Of a stretch of 64,000 bases of DNA, positions 33,473 to 45,781 are shown piece by piece; the first letter of the stretch is position 1; each line of letters opens with the position of its first letter. This stretch comes from Pleurostoma richardsiae (Eukaryota; Ascomycota; Sordariomycetes; Calosphaeriales; Pleurostomataceae): positions 620,001 to 684,000 of the forward strand of contig JANBVO010000014.1 in the NCBI GenBank assembly GCA_030052745.1. The letters are read 5' to 3'. A program made the position numbers and the translations under genes. The notes under the pieces are model-generated. The model saw nothing but the letters and a program-made list of their open reading frames with translations. It was not told the origin of the DNA and searched no databases.

Positions 33473-34913
33473 ATGTCCGCAGAATCAGCTGGCCGTAGCG
33501 GCGGCGACGATTACACCGGCCCAGATTTGCTTAGGATGGCGTATCGAGGCATGCACACAGAGCTATCGTTGCATCTCGAGCAACGCGGAGCTGTTTTCTC
33601 GGAAGACTCCAACGGAAATACGGCGTTGCAAGTGGCAGCCATGGCAGGTCGCGCAGAAACAATCAAGTTGCTTTTGGAACATGGTGCAGCTCTGCAAGGA
33701 CGAAACAGAGATGGCGATACGGCACTGCATTTGGCGGCAGGGAACCCCGAGGCTGTGGAGGTCCTACTGAAAGCAGGGGCAGATATAGACACGCAGAATC
33801 GAAGACGACAAGCACCTATTATCGTTGCCACAAGTGGGAGACACTATGAATCTGCCAGGATTCTTCTTCGGCAGGGAGCGCTGGTCGACAATTCAGACTA
33901 CGACTGGTGGCCCGCCTTCTACTCTGCCACCATAAGCGGGGAGATTTCAATCATCGAAACAATATGGCGCAGTCACATGGTTTTCCGGGAGTCTTCCACG
34001 TGCATGGTGCACGCTCTGGAAGTTGCTATCGCGTTCGAGTCGACGGATGTGTTAGACCGTATTGCGGAGTTAGAACCACGGGCTGTCCGCCTGCAGGACG
34101 CCGATGGGCATACCATCCTCCATTATGCCGTCCAGAATGCCTCCAGTGAACTGTTGGTCGCGGTCCTAGACCAGGGGCCACGAGTAAACGTGAAGGATGA
34201 CAATCGACAGACCGCCCTATGGTATGCAGTAGAGAAGGGCCGCGTGACATAATGCGGGTTCTTCTTCAGTCCGGGGCTGACATCCAGGCGGCTGATTTTA
34301 CGGGACGGACTCAGCTGCACATCGCTGCTCGGCAGGGCCGTTACGAGGCCATGGCACTCTTGCTCGAGAAGGGAGCCGACGAGAATGCCGAAGACCACCT
34401 CCGCCGATCACCCCTTCACGACGCTGTCGCCGGGAAGAATGCCAGAGCCGTCCGAGTCCTTCTCCTCGCCAACGCAGATATCAACCAGGGCAACGAGATT
34501 GGATCAGCGCCACTCCATTTTGCAGTGAAGGACCTGGAGGTCATGAAAGAGCTTTGCAATTGGAACGCAGATCTGGACCGCCTGGACATGATGGGGCGCA
34601 CTCCTCTCCACATCGCAGTGGCAGAGTCATGCAGCGAAGTGGCGGCTTGCCTTCTCAGGGAAGGGACTGATCCCTACCGGTTCGGCTTGTCGCCATCCCG
34701 GCCATCAACTACGCGGTCAAACAGAACAACCGAGAGATGGTGGGTGTCCTCGTCAGGAACGGCGTCGATGTGAACTGGAGACATGAAGAAGGGTATACCG
34801 CGCTTGACATTGCCAGATGGTGTCAGGAGAATGGGGAAGGCTATGACGATATGGTCCAGATGCTCGTGGACCTCGGAGCCAAATGTGGAAGCGAGTTGCA
34901 GGATGAGGAGTGA
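33473..34913 (+). pseudogene. Ankyrin-repeat gene with two frame breaks
   Basis: The Met at 33473 starts MSAESAGRSGG. It is followed by many ankyrin repeats such as NGNTALQVAAMAGRAETIK, DGDTALHLAAGNPEAVEVLL and DGHTILHYAVQNASSELLV. Reading stops near 34250, but repeats continue at once in another frame from RRDIMRVLLQSGADIQAADF through GRTPLHIAVAESCSEVAACL. They then continue in the third frame from about 34685 (AIPAINYAVKQNNREMVGVL) to a stop at 34911-34913. Together this is about 480 residues with 11-12 repeats. No GT-AG intron explains either switch. Ankyrin arrays bind proteins; the partner is unknown. The strong similarity left in all three frames and the upstream TATA element point to recent loss or to sequencing errors. 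Confidence 0.75.
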
Positions 34914-35233
34914 TATTCAGTCGACAGGCTGGATGTTGGAGGTTGCAGAGCGGTGCGGTTTGCTTCGATACGTACCTACCTGGAGTACCTTGGCAGATGA
35001 CAGGGCTGCCTATGACGTAGTGGAAGCTCTGATCAGGTGTGCCCTATCGGTAACTCTGAAATGGAGCGATTATCAGTTCACTGACCAATAGAAGTCCATC
35101 CGGTCCCTTTTCCGAATCCACAACGCCTTCTGATGACTAATATGTGGGGCAGACGTGCGATTCCAAGGATACAAAACGTCCTGCATAGCATCTCGGGGGT
35201 TGCGGGGGCGACTTCGAGCTCCGCCTGTACACC
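34914..35233. other. Intergenic region, no gene seen
   Basis: About 320 bases upstream of the first Zn2Cys6 regulator. No supported coding sequence. Confidence 0.45.
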
Positions 35234-37436
35234 ATGCAAAGCAGGAGTTCCTATATTCCCATCCAGCCGCGCTTCGTACCGGTTCAAGAAGCTGGAGATG
35301 ACCTGGAGAAGTCGTCGCGCACGTCTGCAGGCCCCTTGAGGCATCGCAGCAAGACCATCGCTGCCTGCGAGGCGTGCAGGGCAAGGAAATCCAGGGTGCG
35401 TTGCTCACTCCACCCACACACAGCCCCCTCCCAATCATACTATCGGCTGTCTAGTATGGACTTACGCTGAACGACATCATTTCATCATCACAGTGTAGCG
35501 GCACGCGCCCTCAGTGCGAAACATGCGAGCTGAGGGGAACGGAATGCGTCTATTCGACGGGGCCGGGGCAGACCCGCTACCAGGGGATCATGACAGAGGT
35601 TGCAAAGCTCAGGAGCGCACTCGAGGAAGCACCGACCCAACTTAACACACCAAGTCCATCTCCACCAGCCTCCAAAGTGCCGCCTTCTCTGAGGGATCAT
35701 GGCAGTGAGGATCGTGATGCCCCACTTGATCGACTGACGCCGACGGCCGAGCACCCCTCCAACGGCTTTGACAATCCCTTCGACGTCAAGAACATAGTCC
35801 GCTTTCTCCTACAGAGAGTTGCCGTTCTCGAAGAGTGCTTCACCTACTACGTCGACTGCACCGACCTGCTCTTTTGCTCGTACAGTCGTGCTGATGCGGA
35901 AGCCTTGTTCCTCCAGGTCGCGAACGCTCCAGTGCAATGGACCAAGCCGCTTCTTTGCGAGCTCTGTGCGATGGCCGCTGTCGGCGCTAGCTTCTCTGGG
36001 GGGCGTATCTCCACTGAGGCCGAAAACTACTTCTACTCCGTTGCTAAGATGTTCATGGATGACTGCATCGAACTAAGCCCCGCCAGCGCTGTCAAGATCT
36101 GCACGCTCCTAGCGGCACGAAACATTGTCGCCAAACCGGCCGTCGCGATGGCTTACGTGGAACTAGGCCTTGGCTTGGCACGGAACCGGCGCCGGATCTC
36201 TTCACAACTGCGGGCGGAGACCGAGATGGAACAGATGAGCGTGAAGAAAATTAGCCGGTGCCTTGTCACTTTGCAGTTCTGGCTTCAGGCAACATACGGC
36301 TGGTGTCCGGAGGACGCAGATGCAGCCGATGAGCTCACATTTCATGATGTCGAGCTTCAATTGCCGAATGGGCTTCGGGACGACGACTTGTTTCAGAGCG
36401 AGCTTGCAGATGTCTCCCTCCTGAAGCAGAAGATCTTGCGGGTCTTGGCGGCCGAGGTAATTCTAAACTGATCCCATCGGCTTCTTGTTGTTTTGACTCA
36501 TTCTCTGGCAGGATCTCCCCCTGGCGAGCTTCGCTACCCTACGACGATCACTAGGCGCGTGGTACGAAGCTCTCCCTCCGGAGGTCCACATATCAAACCT
36601 CGCGCCCTCACCCATAGACTCGATAACGAGATTCAAACTTTACTACCTGCACTTGATGCATCTCGGCATTATACTCTTGCTCTTCCGTCGCTTCGTCCGA
36701 CAGTACGCTCGCCATGCTGGCCGTAGCGGGCTGCCTACCGAGGCAAAGAGGTGGGCTGTCGATGGACCCCTGGCTGCGCGCCAAGCCGCCCGACTCACGT
36801 ACCTTCTATATACTGAAGGAGGTGTCCTCCGCCACTGTTGGATTTGCATGTGAGTTGTCTATCTTCCGTGCGCCCGCTATACTACCACTAATGCGACACC
36901 TCAGATCACAGGCCTATCTTTCCGGTTGTGTTCTTATCCACGTATGCCTGCAGAGGTTCCTGACTGGCCGCGTGGATGCAGACTGGTACGATGACGTTGA
37001 GCTGGTGAACCGGATATTGATCTTGCTGTCAGACTGTGCCCGGCTGGATCGCATAGCCCGCAGTTTCGAAGAGACCTTGAGACGCTATTTTGATCTACTC
37101 TCTGAGGCTGCTACTCAGCAGGTACAATTCGAGGGTCTAAAGGCGGGACAAAGCGGCTCGACCCCACCAGACGAATACGTGCTGACCTGTGCCCCGGGGG
37201 AAACAAAGTACCATGTCGCGGGTCGAGAGCTTCTGCAACTGATAGGGCGGCTCCACGACGATACTATCAGGCCGGATCAGCCGGAGCATCTCTTCCGCAA
37301 CACTCTCATCAGCCATGAGGACTGCATCGTCGGGATTCACAGGGAGTGGATAGAGGAGTTCTCTGCCATCCGAGAAGACACCGATGAATCAACAGAAAGG
37401 TCTTCAAAGGCGAAGCAGATCCTCCCGGCTGCCTAG
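35234..37436 (+). CDS. Zn2Cys6 transcription factor with fungal-specific regulatory domain
   Basis: Four exons (35234-35395, 35494-36456, 36512-36849, 36905-37436) join in phase into 664 residues. The binuclear zinc cluster (about residues 45-72) has the exact C-x2-C-x6-C-x6-C-x2-C-x6-C spacing, starting at ACEACRARKSR. The first intron splits it between the second and third Cys pairs, a common position in fungi. The region from about residue 130 (NIVRFLLQRVAVLEECFTYY) to the end is helical, with the pattern of the fungal-specific transcription-factor middle homology region. It acts in the nucleus, usually as a dimer on CGG-containing sites. It lies next to a second regulator and upstream of two monooxygenases and a permease. 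Pathway-specific control is likely but not shown. Confidence 0.88.
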
Positions 37437-38015
37437 GGTCATGGATTCCCTCGTGCTCTAGAAGATCCAGCGGATGCATCACGAGATGATAGCGTATGGG
37501 GAGGGACTTGACTCTGACAACACGCGGCTGGATGCACGTCTTGCTGGAAATCCGAAAAGCGTTGGAGTTTGGCTTTTCGGCCGGTGTATAACTTCTCTCA
37601 TTTTTCTTACGCATAAGATACCTGATCCGCTTTCACTACTCTACTTCGGATATATTGTCACTCATGTACATATCGGAGACTGGCGAGAAACGATTTTCGT
37701 CATCCTGTTGATGTCGCGACCCGAATACTACACCGGCGGGCAAGAAATTGAAACCCAAGACCCCATTTTCGTGGCAATACGCCCTATTCTACATTTTCTG
37801 CGTTCGTGTCGTCCCGAGAATTATATAGGAGGAGCCCTAGTAGTCGTGGTGGTATGGGTACAACAACGGCGAGTAGTCCATAGTGCCCGGGGTCGCCGGG
37901 GTCGCCGAGGCTCCGAAGCCCGAGGGATTGGAGAGGAAGCACTCTCGACCCGTTGTCAGGACGGTCGCTGGCTGGTCATGTCACCATCTTCCCATCTCCA
38001 CCAGGGCCCACGATA
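37437..38015. other. Intergenic region, no gene seen
   Basis: About 580 bases between the two regulators. It is open in one frame, but that frame has no family resemblance. Confidence 0.45.
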
Positions 38016-40082
38016 ATGAGCAGTCCTATCATCAGCCGGCAGAAGAAGAAGCGCCTGCTTCGATCCTGCAATGGGTGCCGCGCTTCGAAGACCCGCTGTG
38101 TTCCAAGTGACAATGATGACGACGTCTGCCAGAGGTGGGTCGCCTCATCCGAAAACCCAATCTCGTCGGTGCCTCACGCTCTTCCAGGTGTGCTTGGCTG
38201 AAGAAACAGTGCGTCTTCTCCGAAGCCAAGGTCCGCTCGAGCAGAGCTTCGACGGGCCCCTCGTGAGTTTAAACATTCCACACGCTCCAGCACAGCAGAG
38301 ATCGCTGACTGCTGCTTCAATTGACCAGGAGGGTATCAAAGATGGAGGAAAACATCAGACAGATTTACTCTATGCTACAGGAGAGAGGACAACAGGCGCA
38401 ACCGAATGTGGAGCCTGCTGTATCACCCTCCATTCGAGCGAACCGAGACGTCTATGCCGAGAATGTTCAATTGTCACAAGCACCATCCCTACAGGAACCT
38501 TTAGGGAACGTAACTCTGGGGCAGGCCCCAGGTCTAGAAAGTGTCTCCGGCAGAACAGGCGCTCTATTTAACGGTATACTAACCCCAGGTCAAGCAGCTG
38601 AGTATCTGAAAGTATTTCAACATGATTTCGAAGACCATTGCTTTCTTGGGCTGCCTAAGCTGTCATTGACCTCCTTTCGAGACCAGCGCCCATTTCTATT
38701 GTTGTCCATACTATGTACCGCAACTCACCAGCATACTGAGTTGCATGCAGCTCTCGAACTAGAACTTCGGAAGACTCTAGCCACGAGGCTCATTGTAAAT
38801 GCCGAGAGGGGCCTTGACTTGCTCCAAGGGCTGTTGATTTACCTATTGTGGTACGCGCTTCAAGTTATCCTTTCGGATCGACACGCTAAACAGCAGGACT
38901 GTAGGTACCACTTCCATGGCGATCATGCGTCACGGATGGGAATACTAGCGCATATAGCTCTCTCCCTGGCTCTCGAGCTTGCAGAGAATGGGCAATCAGA
39001 CTCCGAGTCGCAGCGAGCATTGCTCGTGGCATTCTTGGTATCTTCCAGGTATAGAACTAACATTTTGCTTGCTTACATACGTCAGTATCCCATTTCTAAC
39101 TGATTTGTATCGCTACAGCACATTGGTATCGGTCCGAAAGTCATTCTCGTTGAAACAAACCTGTCCAGTTTACTCGGTTTGTCAGTCCCTCACTGCAGCA
39201 GACAAGAACTCGTCACCCGAAATGTCCCTATGCTATGCAGTCCAGCTCCAACGGATTGCCGATAGCATAGGGATCACGTTTGGTTATGATTCGAAGCAGC
39301 GACCAGGCATTACAGCAGAGAGCGTTCAGCTTGCAGTCGAAGGCTTCCGGTCGCAGCTGCAGTCTTTACAAACGTCATTTTCCTCGAAGGTTGACGACGC
39401 CAATAAAGGTAAGTGAAAAGAATTTATGGCTCTCTGTCTCGCATTTGGGGACTCACAACGGAGGCCTTGCTCACTTATTAGTACAGCGTCCCTGTCCCTC
39501 ATGTATGATGCCACGATGATACACCTCTATGAAGTATCTCTACACATGGACACTGGACCATCGCAGCACGACTCCTCCAAGCCACCGAGCCCTACCCGGC
39601 TCAATCTCCTTCTCACCTGCTTGGACGTGACGAAGAAGTTCCTGGACAACTATCTTGGCCTACCCCGACAATTACTGAAGGAGCAAACTCTCCTTGGGAA
39701 GGCACATCTTGGGCATGCCATGGCCGTACTCATCAAGCTAGCTCTTTACACGGGCACCGCTATTGAGCCTTCTCAGCTTCGTCAAGCATGCCAGGTATCC
39801 CATTATCTTGGAGCCATAGCTTCGCTGTCCGCGGATCTCAGTTCAACCCCGCCGTATGCGCAGCGCCCTGATTCGTTCCGGCACTTCGAACAGAAGGTCA
39901 CCAACCTTCTAAACTGGTACGAGCGCATCGAGTCGCAGGGACCCGGAGCTGAGCCTGCAGGCCTGGTCGGCATGTCAACGATGGAGATGGTTAATACCAG
40001 TGCTCTCGAAGAACAGGGGCTAGGCTTCGATATAGGCAACTTCGATTTCATGTTCCTCAACGGTGCGGGTCTGTGGAACTGA
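38016..40082 (+). CDS. Zn2Cys6 transcription factor
   Basis: Five exons (38016-38134, 38188-38262, 38329-39048, 39119-39408, 39487-40082) join in phase into 599 residues. The zinc cluster is at the extreme N-terminus (residues 18-50): CNGCRASKTRC, a nine-residue loop, CQRC, then the last Cys in KKQCVF. A basic run (RQKKKRLLR) precedes it, and SRVSKMEENIRQIYSMLQER follows as a linker and short coiled coil for dimerisation. Intron 1 again falls inside the zinc cluster. The C-terminal two thirds are helical and match the general fungal regulatory domain. The two neighbouring regulators differ in cluster spacing and are not recent duplicates. Target genes are unknown; the adjacent catabolic genes are candidates. 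Confidence 0.88.
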
Positions 40083-41080
40083 GAGCCTGGTCATTGATCT
40101 CGGCTAATAGTCGCCCATATCAACTGTTAAATATAGCGCGCTCAATATTATATATATATATCAGTCATATCCGAAAATTATCCTGTGAACATTGAATGCT
40201 TCTGGCCCTACAACGCTGGAGCCAATCCCTCACGAGGACTGTCCCCAGTCTGGGGTTTCGCTCGACAGTCGACACACGCTCGCAGAATCCCTGGGCAGCC
40301 GGCGTGCCAGGGTCTGCGAAGACACACAGCTTGGAGTAGGTTGACAGCCCTTTATTTGCAGCCGGCTGGATGCCGTTTCCGGGATCAAGGAGCCTTCCAC
40401 AGCTCACCCGGATCTGAGAAGATGGCGCCTCCGCCGACTCCCCCCACACACCGACGCGGCTAAAATAAGCACGATGCTTCTCGTCAACAAACTCCCCGCG
40501 GAGCCACATCTGCGGATCCCAGGGGCCTCCGCCCTCTCTGGGCGACTCCCCTTGGAGGCAAGCATTTAGCAAGTCTTGGCCTCAATCTGCTCGTATTCGC
40601 GCCCAGCAGAGCTTGCAAAACTCGCAGCCTGCCTCTGCCGACCGCTTGAGGAAAGATCATCGTGGAATTGCACGTCGTCTTCTGCGAGCAACTCCACCGT
40701 CAAGTTGGCGCAGAGTCCGCAGAGTACCATTACGACAGGCGAAGCGATGTCTAGCTTGATGAATCGATATGAACCATTTCTTCCGACCTGAAGTAGGTTG
40801 GGAAAGGAAATTCGAGGTATTGAAAACAAGTACTGTATCGGTTCATTCTCAGCGAATCAGGATAGGTCTTGATGTTTCAACAGGCGCTGTTGGTCGCTAC
40901 ATACGACCTCGGCCTCGATGTTTAAACGGACCGCGTCCAGCGGCGTAAGCGCAAATGCTTATCTGCAGATTACACCCCTGGATGTTATTCTTTACGAGGA
41001 TTCCAGCTAGAGTTTTGCTCTGCTAGGGCCCAGGATTGTTGGGAGGTGCCTTGAAAGCATTACGGCTCCCTTAGAAGCGG
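40083..41080. other. Intergenic region with a short TA repeat
   Basis: About 1 kb. A (TA)n run lies at about 40148-40161 just past the regulator. No supported gene is seen; frames on either strand lack family resemblance. Confidence 0.45.
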
Positions 41081-42794
41081 CTACTCTGCATACGGCTCGT
41101 CCTCTTTATAGACATCAAACTTGTAAGTGCTCCCAACATGATCGCTCCTCAGCGTCTTTTGTCCTCGACCTAAGACTCTTTCACGGGCAGTCCACGGCTC
41201 GGCATCCTCCGGCTCCGCTTCCGGATACACGCCTCTCCCCCGCAGCTCCGGCACCAGCAGGTCAACAACGTCCTCGAAGGTTCCCGGCGTCGTGGCATGC
41301 GCCAGGTTAAATCCATCAATATCACCTTCTCTAACCCAGCGCTCCAGCTCGTCCGCAACCTGATCAGGTGTGCCGACGGCCAGAGGGCCCAGACCGCCGA
41401 TCCCCACCCGCTCGGCAATCTTTCGGGGCGTCCACTTCGCCTCCGTGTTGGTGAGCACACTCTCCAGGTGGCTGCGCACCTTATTCGCCTCCGTGCTGTC
41501 GTCCGCCGTGAGCTCCTTGTCGAGTGGGATCTTCGACAGGTCGATGCCCAGCATCCCGCTCACCAGCACCAGCCCGCCCACCGTGCTGGCGTACTGCTTC
41601 AGCTCCGCCAGCTTAGCCTGGGCCTCCTCGTTGGTGCGACCCAGGATCGGCGTCACCGTCACGAAGAATTTGAGGCTGCGCGGGTCCCGCCCCTTGGCCG
41701 CGGCCGCGGCGCGGATCTTGGCCACCTTTGGGGCCACGGCGGCCGGCGAGTGTCCGCCCAAGAAGATTGCCTCGGCGTGGCTGGAAGCGAAGTCGACACC
41801 GGCCGGCGAGGTACCGGCCTGAAAGAGGTAGGGCGTGCGCTGCGGCGAGGGGTTGACGATGTGTTTGGTATTGAGCTTGAAATACTTGCCTTCGTGCTTG
41901 ATGGTGCGGACCTTCTCCGGATCCGTGTAAGAGTCGTTCTCTGGGTCCGGCCGCACCGCATCGTCGGCCCAGGAACCCTCCCAGAGCCTGTTCCCAAGGT
42001 TAGCAAAGTCGCCTCAGTTTGACGGCTATTTCATGGTGGGATTATGCCAGTTCCCAGGAATCGGACCTACTTATAAACGACACGCAGGTACTCGTCGGCC
42101 CGCGCGTATCTCTCGTCGTGCTCTATCGGCTCGTCAAGGCCAATGGCCTTAAATGCTGCCTTCTTCCACGAGGTGACAATATTCCATCCTAGGCGGCCTT
42201 TGGTGAGGTGATCCAAAGTTGAGAACCTCCTAGCCAACAGAAAAGGCGGTTCAAAGGAAGTAGACGACGTGATGCCAAAAGTAAGGTTCTTGGTCACCGC
42301 AGCCATGGCTGACAAGGGCTACATACGGGATTAGCTGTTAATTCTCTTCCATAGGTACAGATAGTCGGGGTCCGGGATCCTGCTTACTATGACGGGATCG
42401 AGCACCGGCCATTGCGCAGCTCGCCGGACACAGTTATCCAAGCTGCCTTCATACGTGTCGTATCCGCCGTATGTGTCGGCGATGAATAGTGACAAGAATC
42501 CGCCACGCTCTAGCAGTTTCGCTAAGTTGATCCAGTAGCTCAGATCAGTCCTCGTTGTGGACTTGTCCTTGGGATTCTGAGGATGGCCCGTCAGCGTCTG
42601 CTTTCTGGCGGTGAGAAATAAAATATGCCTTATACCTTCCACTGGCCGGGTGCTAGATGGCCAATAGTAAACATGTCAAAGGCATTGAGGAATATTTGCG
42701 TCTTCCCATTTCCAAGATCGTGCCTCCCGTCGTTCTGGAGTTGCTGGGCAGGGATGCTCTGCTGTACAGCCGGTACAACTACTTCTGGTGCCAT
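41081..42794 (-). CDS. FMN-dependent class C monooxygenase (NtaA/SnaA/DszA type)
   Basis: Four exons (42794-42636, 42576-42388, 42318-42071, 41987-41081) join in phase into 500 residues. Family stretches appear in order: QIFLNAFDM and GHLAPGQWK; YWINLAKLLERGGF then FIADTYGGYDTY; TSTSFEPPFLLARRF-like TSSTSFEPP and GRLGWNIVTSW; PYLFQAGTSPAGVDFAS; and GTPDQVADELERW. These bacterial-luciferase-fold enzymes take FMNH2 from a separate reductase and use oxygen to oxidise nitrilotriacetate, EDTA, dibenzothiophene sulfone, pristinamycin and similar compounds. The family is mainly bacterial but present in fungi. No flavin reductase partner is visible here. The start is uncertain: the Met at 42794 or 42818 adds about 37 poorly conserved residues before the domain. 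The substrate is unknown, probably a nitrogen or sulfur compound. Confidence 0.88.
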
Positions 42795-43567
42795 GGTGCT
42801 AAGAAGTGGCTGAAGCATACACCTACGATTTTGAGATCCGCGTGCTGAGTTTGCGACTTAGTTCCAGACTCAAGCATAGTTGTCTTATGAGATTAGCTCT
42901 CTCCGATGCGGAGGCATGACGGAGAGGACATGCTATATCCGGCTTGCGCAAGTGTGGATGCGGATTGCGGCGAGATATCTAGCGCCGATGTTTATCCTGT
43001 GCATTATACCTGTAGGATTTGCCAAGGGAGGGCTAGGAACAGTGAAGTCCTGAGGTACTGCTTCATAGCTCAATTGCGGCATATGCACCTGGATGACGCG
43101 AGCGCGACGAGCACCGTCGTCGGCCACTCCAACTCCGCCAGCAACTGCAACGCTGCTTATCTTGCATCCTACAACCAGCACATGGCATAATCGCACGTCA
43201 GAGGGTTGTGGGTACGTCTAACTGGCACGATGGATTCCTACATGCTTTGTGTTATGGTCTAGTTTAACCGAGTGTTCAACTATTATATCTGCTAGTCGTG
43301 GATATGGTTATCACTATCACATACGCTGCAGCTAGAGGGAGCTATCATCGGCAGGGACCTTCATCCATGTTGCACACACTGCCGGTAACGGAAGATGGTT
43401 TTGCCTCCGAGGTCATAATAAGGTATCGTGCATGTCCGCAACACAGTCCCCTCCGGATTCAGGCCGCCCGGACGGTTATTAAGGGGTGACTGCCGCAGAT
43501 TTTGCACACTCGACCACTTGTTGCACTTCAGTCGCATCTCAGGCGAATCGGGAAGTGCTGAACAGAT
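42795..43567. other. Divergent intergenic region
   Basis: About 770 bases shared by the divergent NtaA-type monooxygenase and the permease. It carries one CTTATC (43156-43161). A shared promoter is plausible. No coding sequence supported. Confidence 0.4.
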
Positions 43568-45217
43568 ATGGCGTGGGGTTTGAGTGACACCAAGAATGAG
43601 GCGACAGAAGCGGTGGTTCCTACGGGGCCTCATGAAGTGCCTCCCGAGCTGAATGGGAAGCAAAATGGCTGGCTGCGGTTCATGACGAATATAGGGTGGT
43701 ACTCGAAGGACATGTCCACTGAAGAGAAGCAGCTGGTCTTGAAGCTCGACTTGAGTATCCTCGTCTTTGGATGTCTTTCTTTCTTTACCAAGTACCTCGA
43801 TCAGCAATCACTCACCAACGCTTATGTCAGGTTAGTTCTTTCAAATAACCTGAGATGTGGAGGTATAGCTGCTGATACACAGTCAACATTTCAGTGGCAT
43901 GAAAGAAGAGATTGGTCTGGAGGGCAATGAGCTGAACTACATTACGGCAACGTTCTGGGCTTCATACTGTACAGCCATGATCCCCGCCGGCTACTTCTTG
44001 ACGCACTATCCCGCGAACCTTGTCCTCCCTGGCCTGGAGCTCGGATGGGGCCTCTGCACCTTCATTCTCGCCTGGTCCAAAAACGTCGAGACAATCTACG
44101 CCATGCGCTTCTTCACCGGTCTGTTTGAGTGTTGCTCCTTCACGGGCACCATCTACGTTATCGGGTCTTGGTACAAGCCGCGTGAGATCGGACGCCGCGT
44201 CTCTCTGTTCTTCATTTCAAGCCCCCTGGGGACCATGTTCGCGGGCTATCTTCAAGCTGCCGCATACACCAATCTAAACAACGTGCACGGCCTCTCGGGC
44301 TGGCGGTGGCTGTTCATCGTGGATGCCATCATCACTTTGCCGATCGCGTTCGTGGGATTCTTCGTCTTCCCTGACGTCCCCTCGCGTAAGAAGCCACGGT
44401 ACATCACGCCGATCCAACACACTCTGGCCATAAAACGATTGAAGGGCCTATCGAAGCCAGCAGATCTCAAGATATCACGCACCATCTTCAAACGTGTGCT
44501 AGGTCGGTGGCACGTCTACCTGTTCGTGCTCCTGTGGTGTCTCTTGGACCAGAATATCCTGCCTTCAGGCCAGGCCTTCTCGCTCTACCTCAAGTCGAAG
44601 AGCAACCTCTACTCGGTGGTCCGGATTAACACTCTACCTACCGTTGGTACTGCCATCAGCATTGTGACCGCCCTGATATGCGGCGTCGTGGCGGACTGGA
44701 CCGGGCGCTTCTGGCTGCCTGCCCTGTTCATCACCTTGCCGGTTATCGTGGGCACGGCACTTCTGGTGGCTTATGATATTGGAGAGCGCGGTCGACTCGC
44801 CGCCTTCTTCTTGATGGGCTTTGAGGGCGGTAAGTTTTGCACCATCTTGCTGCCTTGATCTTCGGTTGCTAATGGCGGCGTATAGGAATGTCACCTATGT
44901 CCATGGGCTGGGCGTCCGTCATCATGAGCAATGACGCGGAAGAGCGCGCCGTCGTCACTGCGGCGATGAATGCCATCGGCCAGGGCGTCATGGCTGGCAC
45001 GCAGGTGGTCCAGTACCCGGCAACGGGAGCCCCTAACTTCCATGATGGATGGAGCAGCAACCTCGGCACGGCTATTGCGCAGTTATTCGTCATCCTCTTG
45101 ATTCTGTATATGAACACTAGGGATAGCAAACAGAAACAGGCAACCGATGCTAGAGAGACGGACACAGAGACCGATAGCGGCAACGGAAACGAAACAGGTG
45201 TGGAGAAAGGCGCGTAA
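43568..45217 (+). CDS. MFS permease of the allantoate/pantothenate/nicotinate family
   Basis: Three exons (43568-43830, 43895-44829, 44886-45217) join in phase into 509 residues with about 12 spans. FFTKYLDQQSLTNAYVSGMK near the first span, YFLTHYPANLVLPGLELGWG and MRFFTGLFECCSFTGTIYVI are the pattern of the anion:cation symporter group. This group includes yeast Dal5 (allantoate), Fen2 and Liz1 (pantothenate) and Tna1 (nicotinate). The opening motif most resembles proteins annotated as Liz1-like pantothenate transporters, but substrates in this group cannot be told from sequence. The C-terminal tail is hydrophilic and rich in Glu and Thr. It is divergent from the NtaA-type monooxygenase and next to a FAD monooxygenase, so it may import the shared substrate, plausibly a carboxylated heterocycle (inference). 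Confidence 0.9.
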
Positions 45218-45781
45218 AGGTGGGATAGTGATATCCCAGGGCATGCGGACCTCATCAAAGCGCATCACAACAACACCGGTCCGACGCGTATTGGGGTAGT
45301 GAAGGGGGCAAGATGCTGCAGGGAGCCATAAACCAAAATCAAAGCAATCTCATCCGTACCATTCTCGTTCACTTCGATATTTAGCGCGGCGTTGCCCGGG
45401 TCATCAGGGTCCACCAGATTGTGAGACCAAGATAGCTCCCTATGCAGTGAAGCTTCGGAGGACTCCGTAGAGCCACAGACTCCACCCCCTCCGGCCTTCG
45501 ATACACAGACCTGTCTTGCGTGGCTAGTCACTGCGCTTAACTCCATAGACTGGTAGACCATAGAGATCAGGCAACTCATCTCTTGGCTCCAATCTGTGCG
45601 CCCCTGGCGAGCGGGCAGCTTCACGGCTGGCGCCGTGTTAGCAGCATTACGCTATCGTCGCCGTGGATCACACCATCCCGCTATCTATCCATATCGCGCG
45701 CGGCTCCGGATATCCGCACTGCACTCAGCTTCATTTTCCTCCGCGAAGCACAATAGGCAATAATTCTTGCTGATCATAGCC
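45218..45781. other. Intergenic region, no gene seen
   Basis: About 560 bases between the permease and the FAD monooxygenase. No supported feature. Confidence 0.45.

Noticed and set aside
37474-38016. 180-residue frame before the second regulator
   Set aside because: Changes character along its length, has no family resemblance and runs into the regulator's start region.
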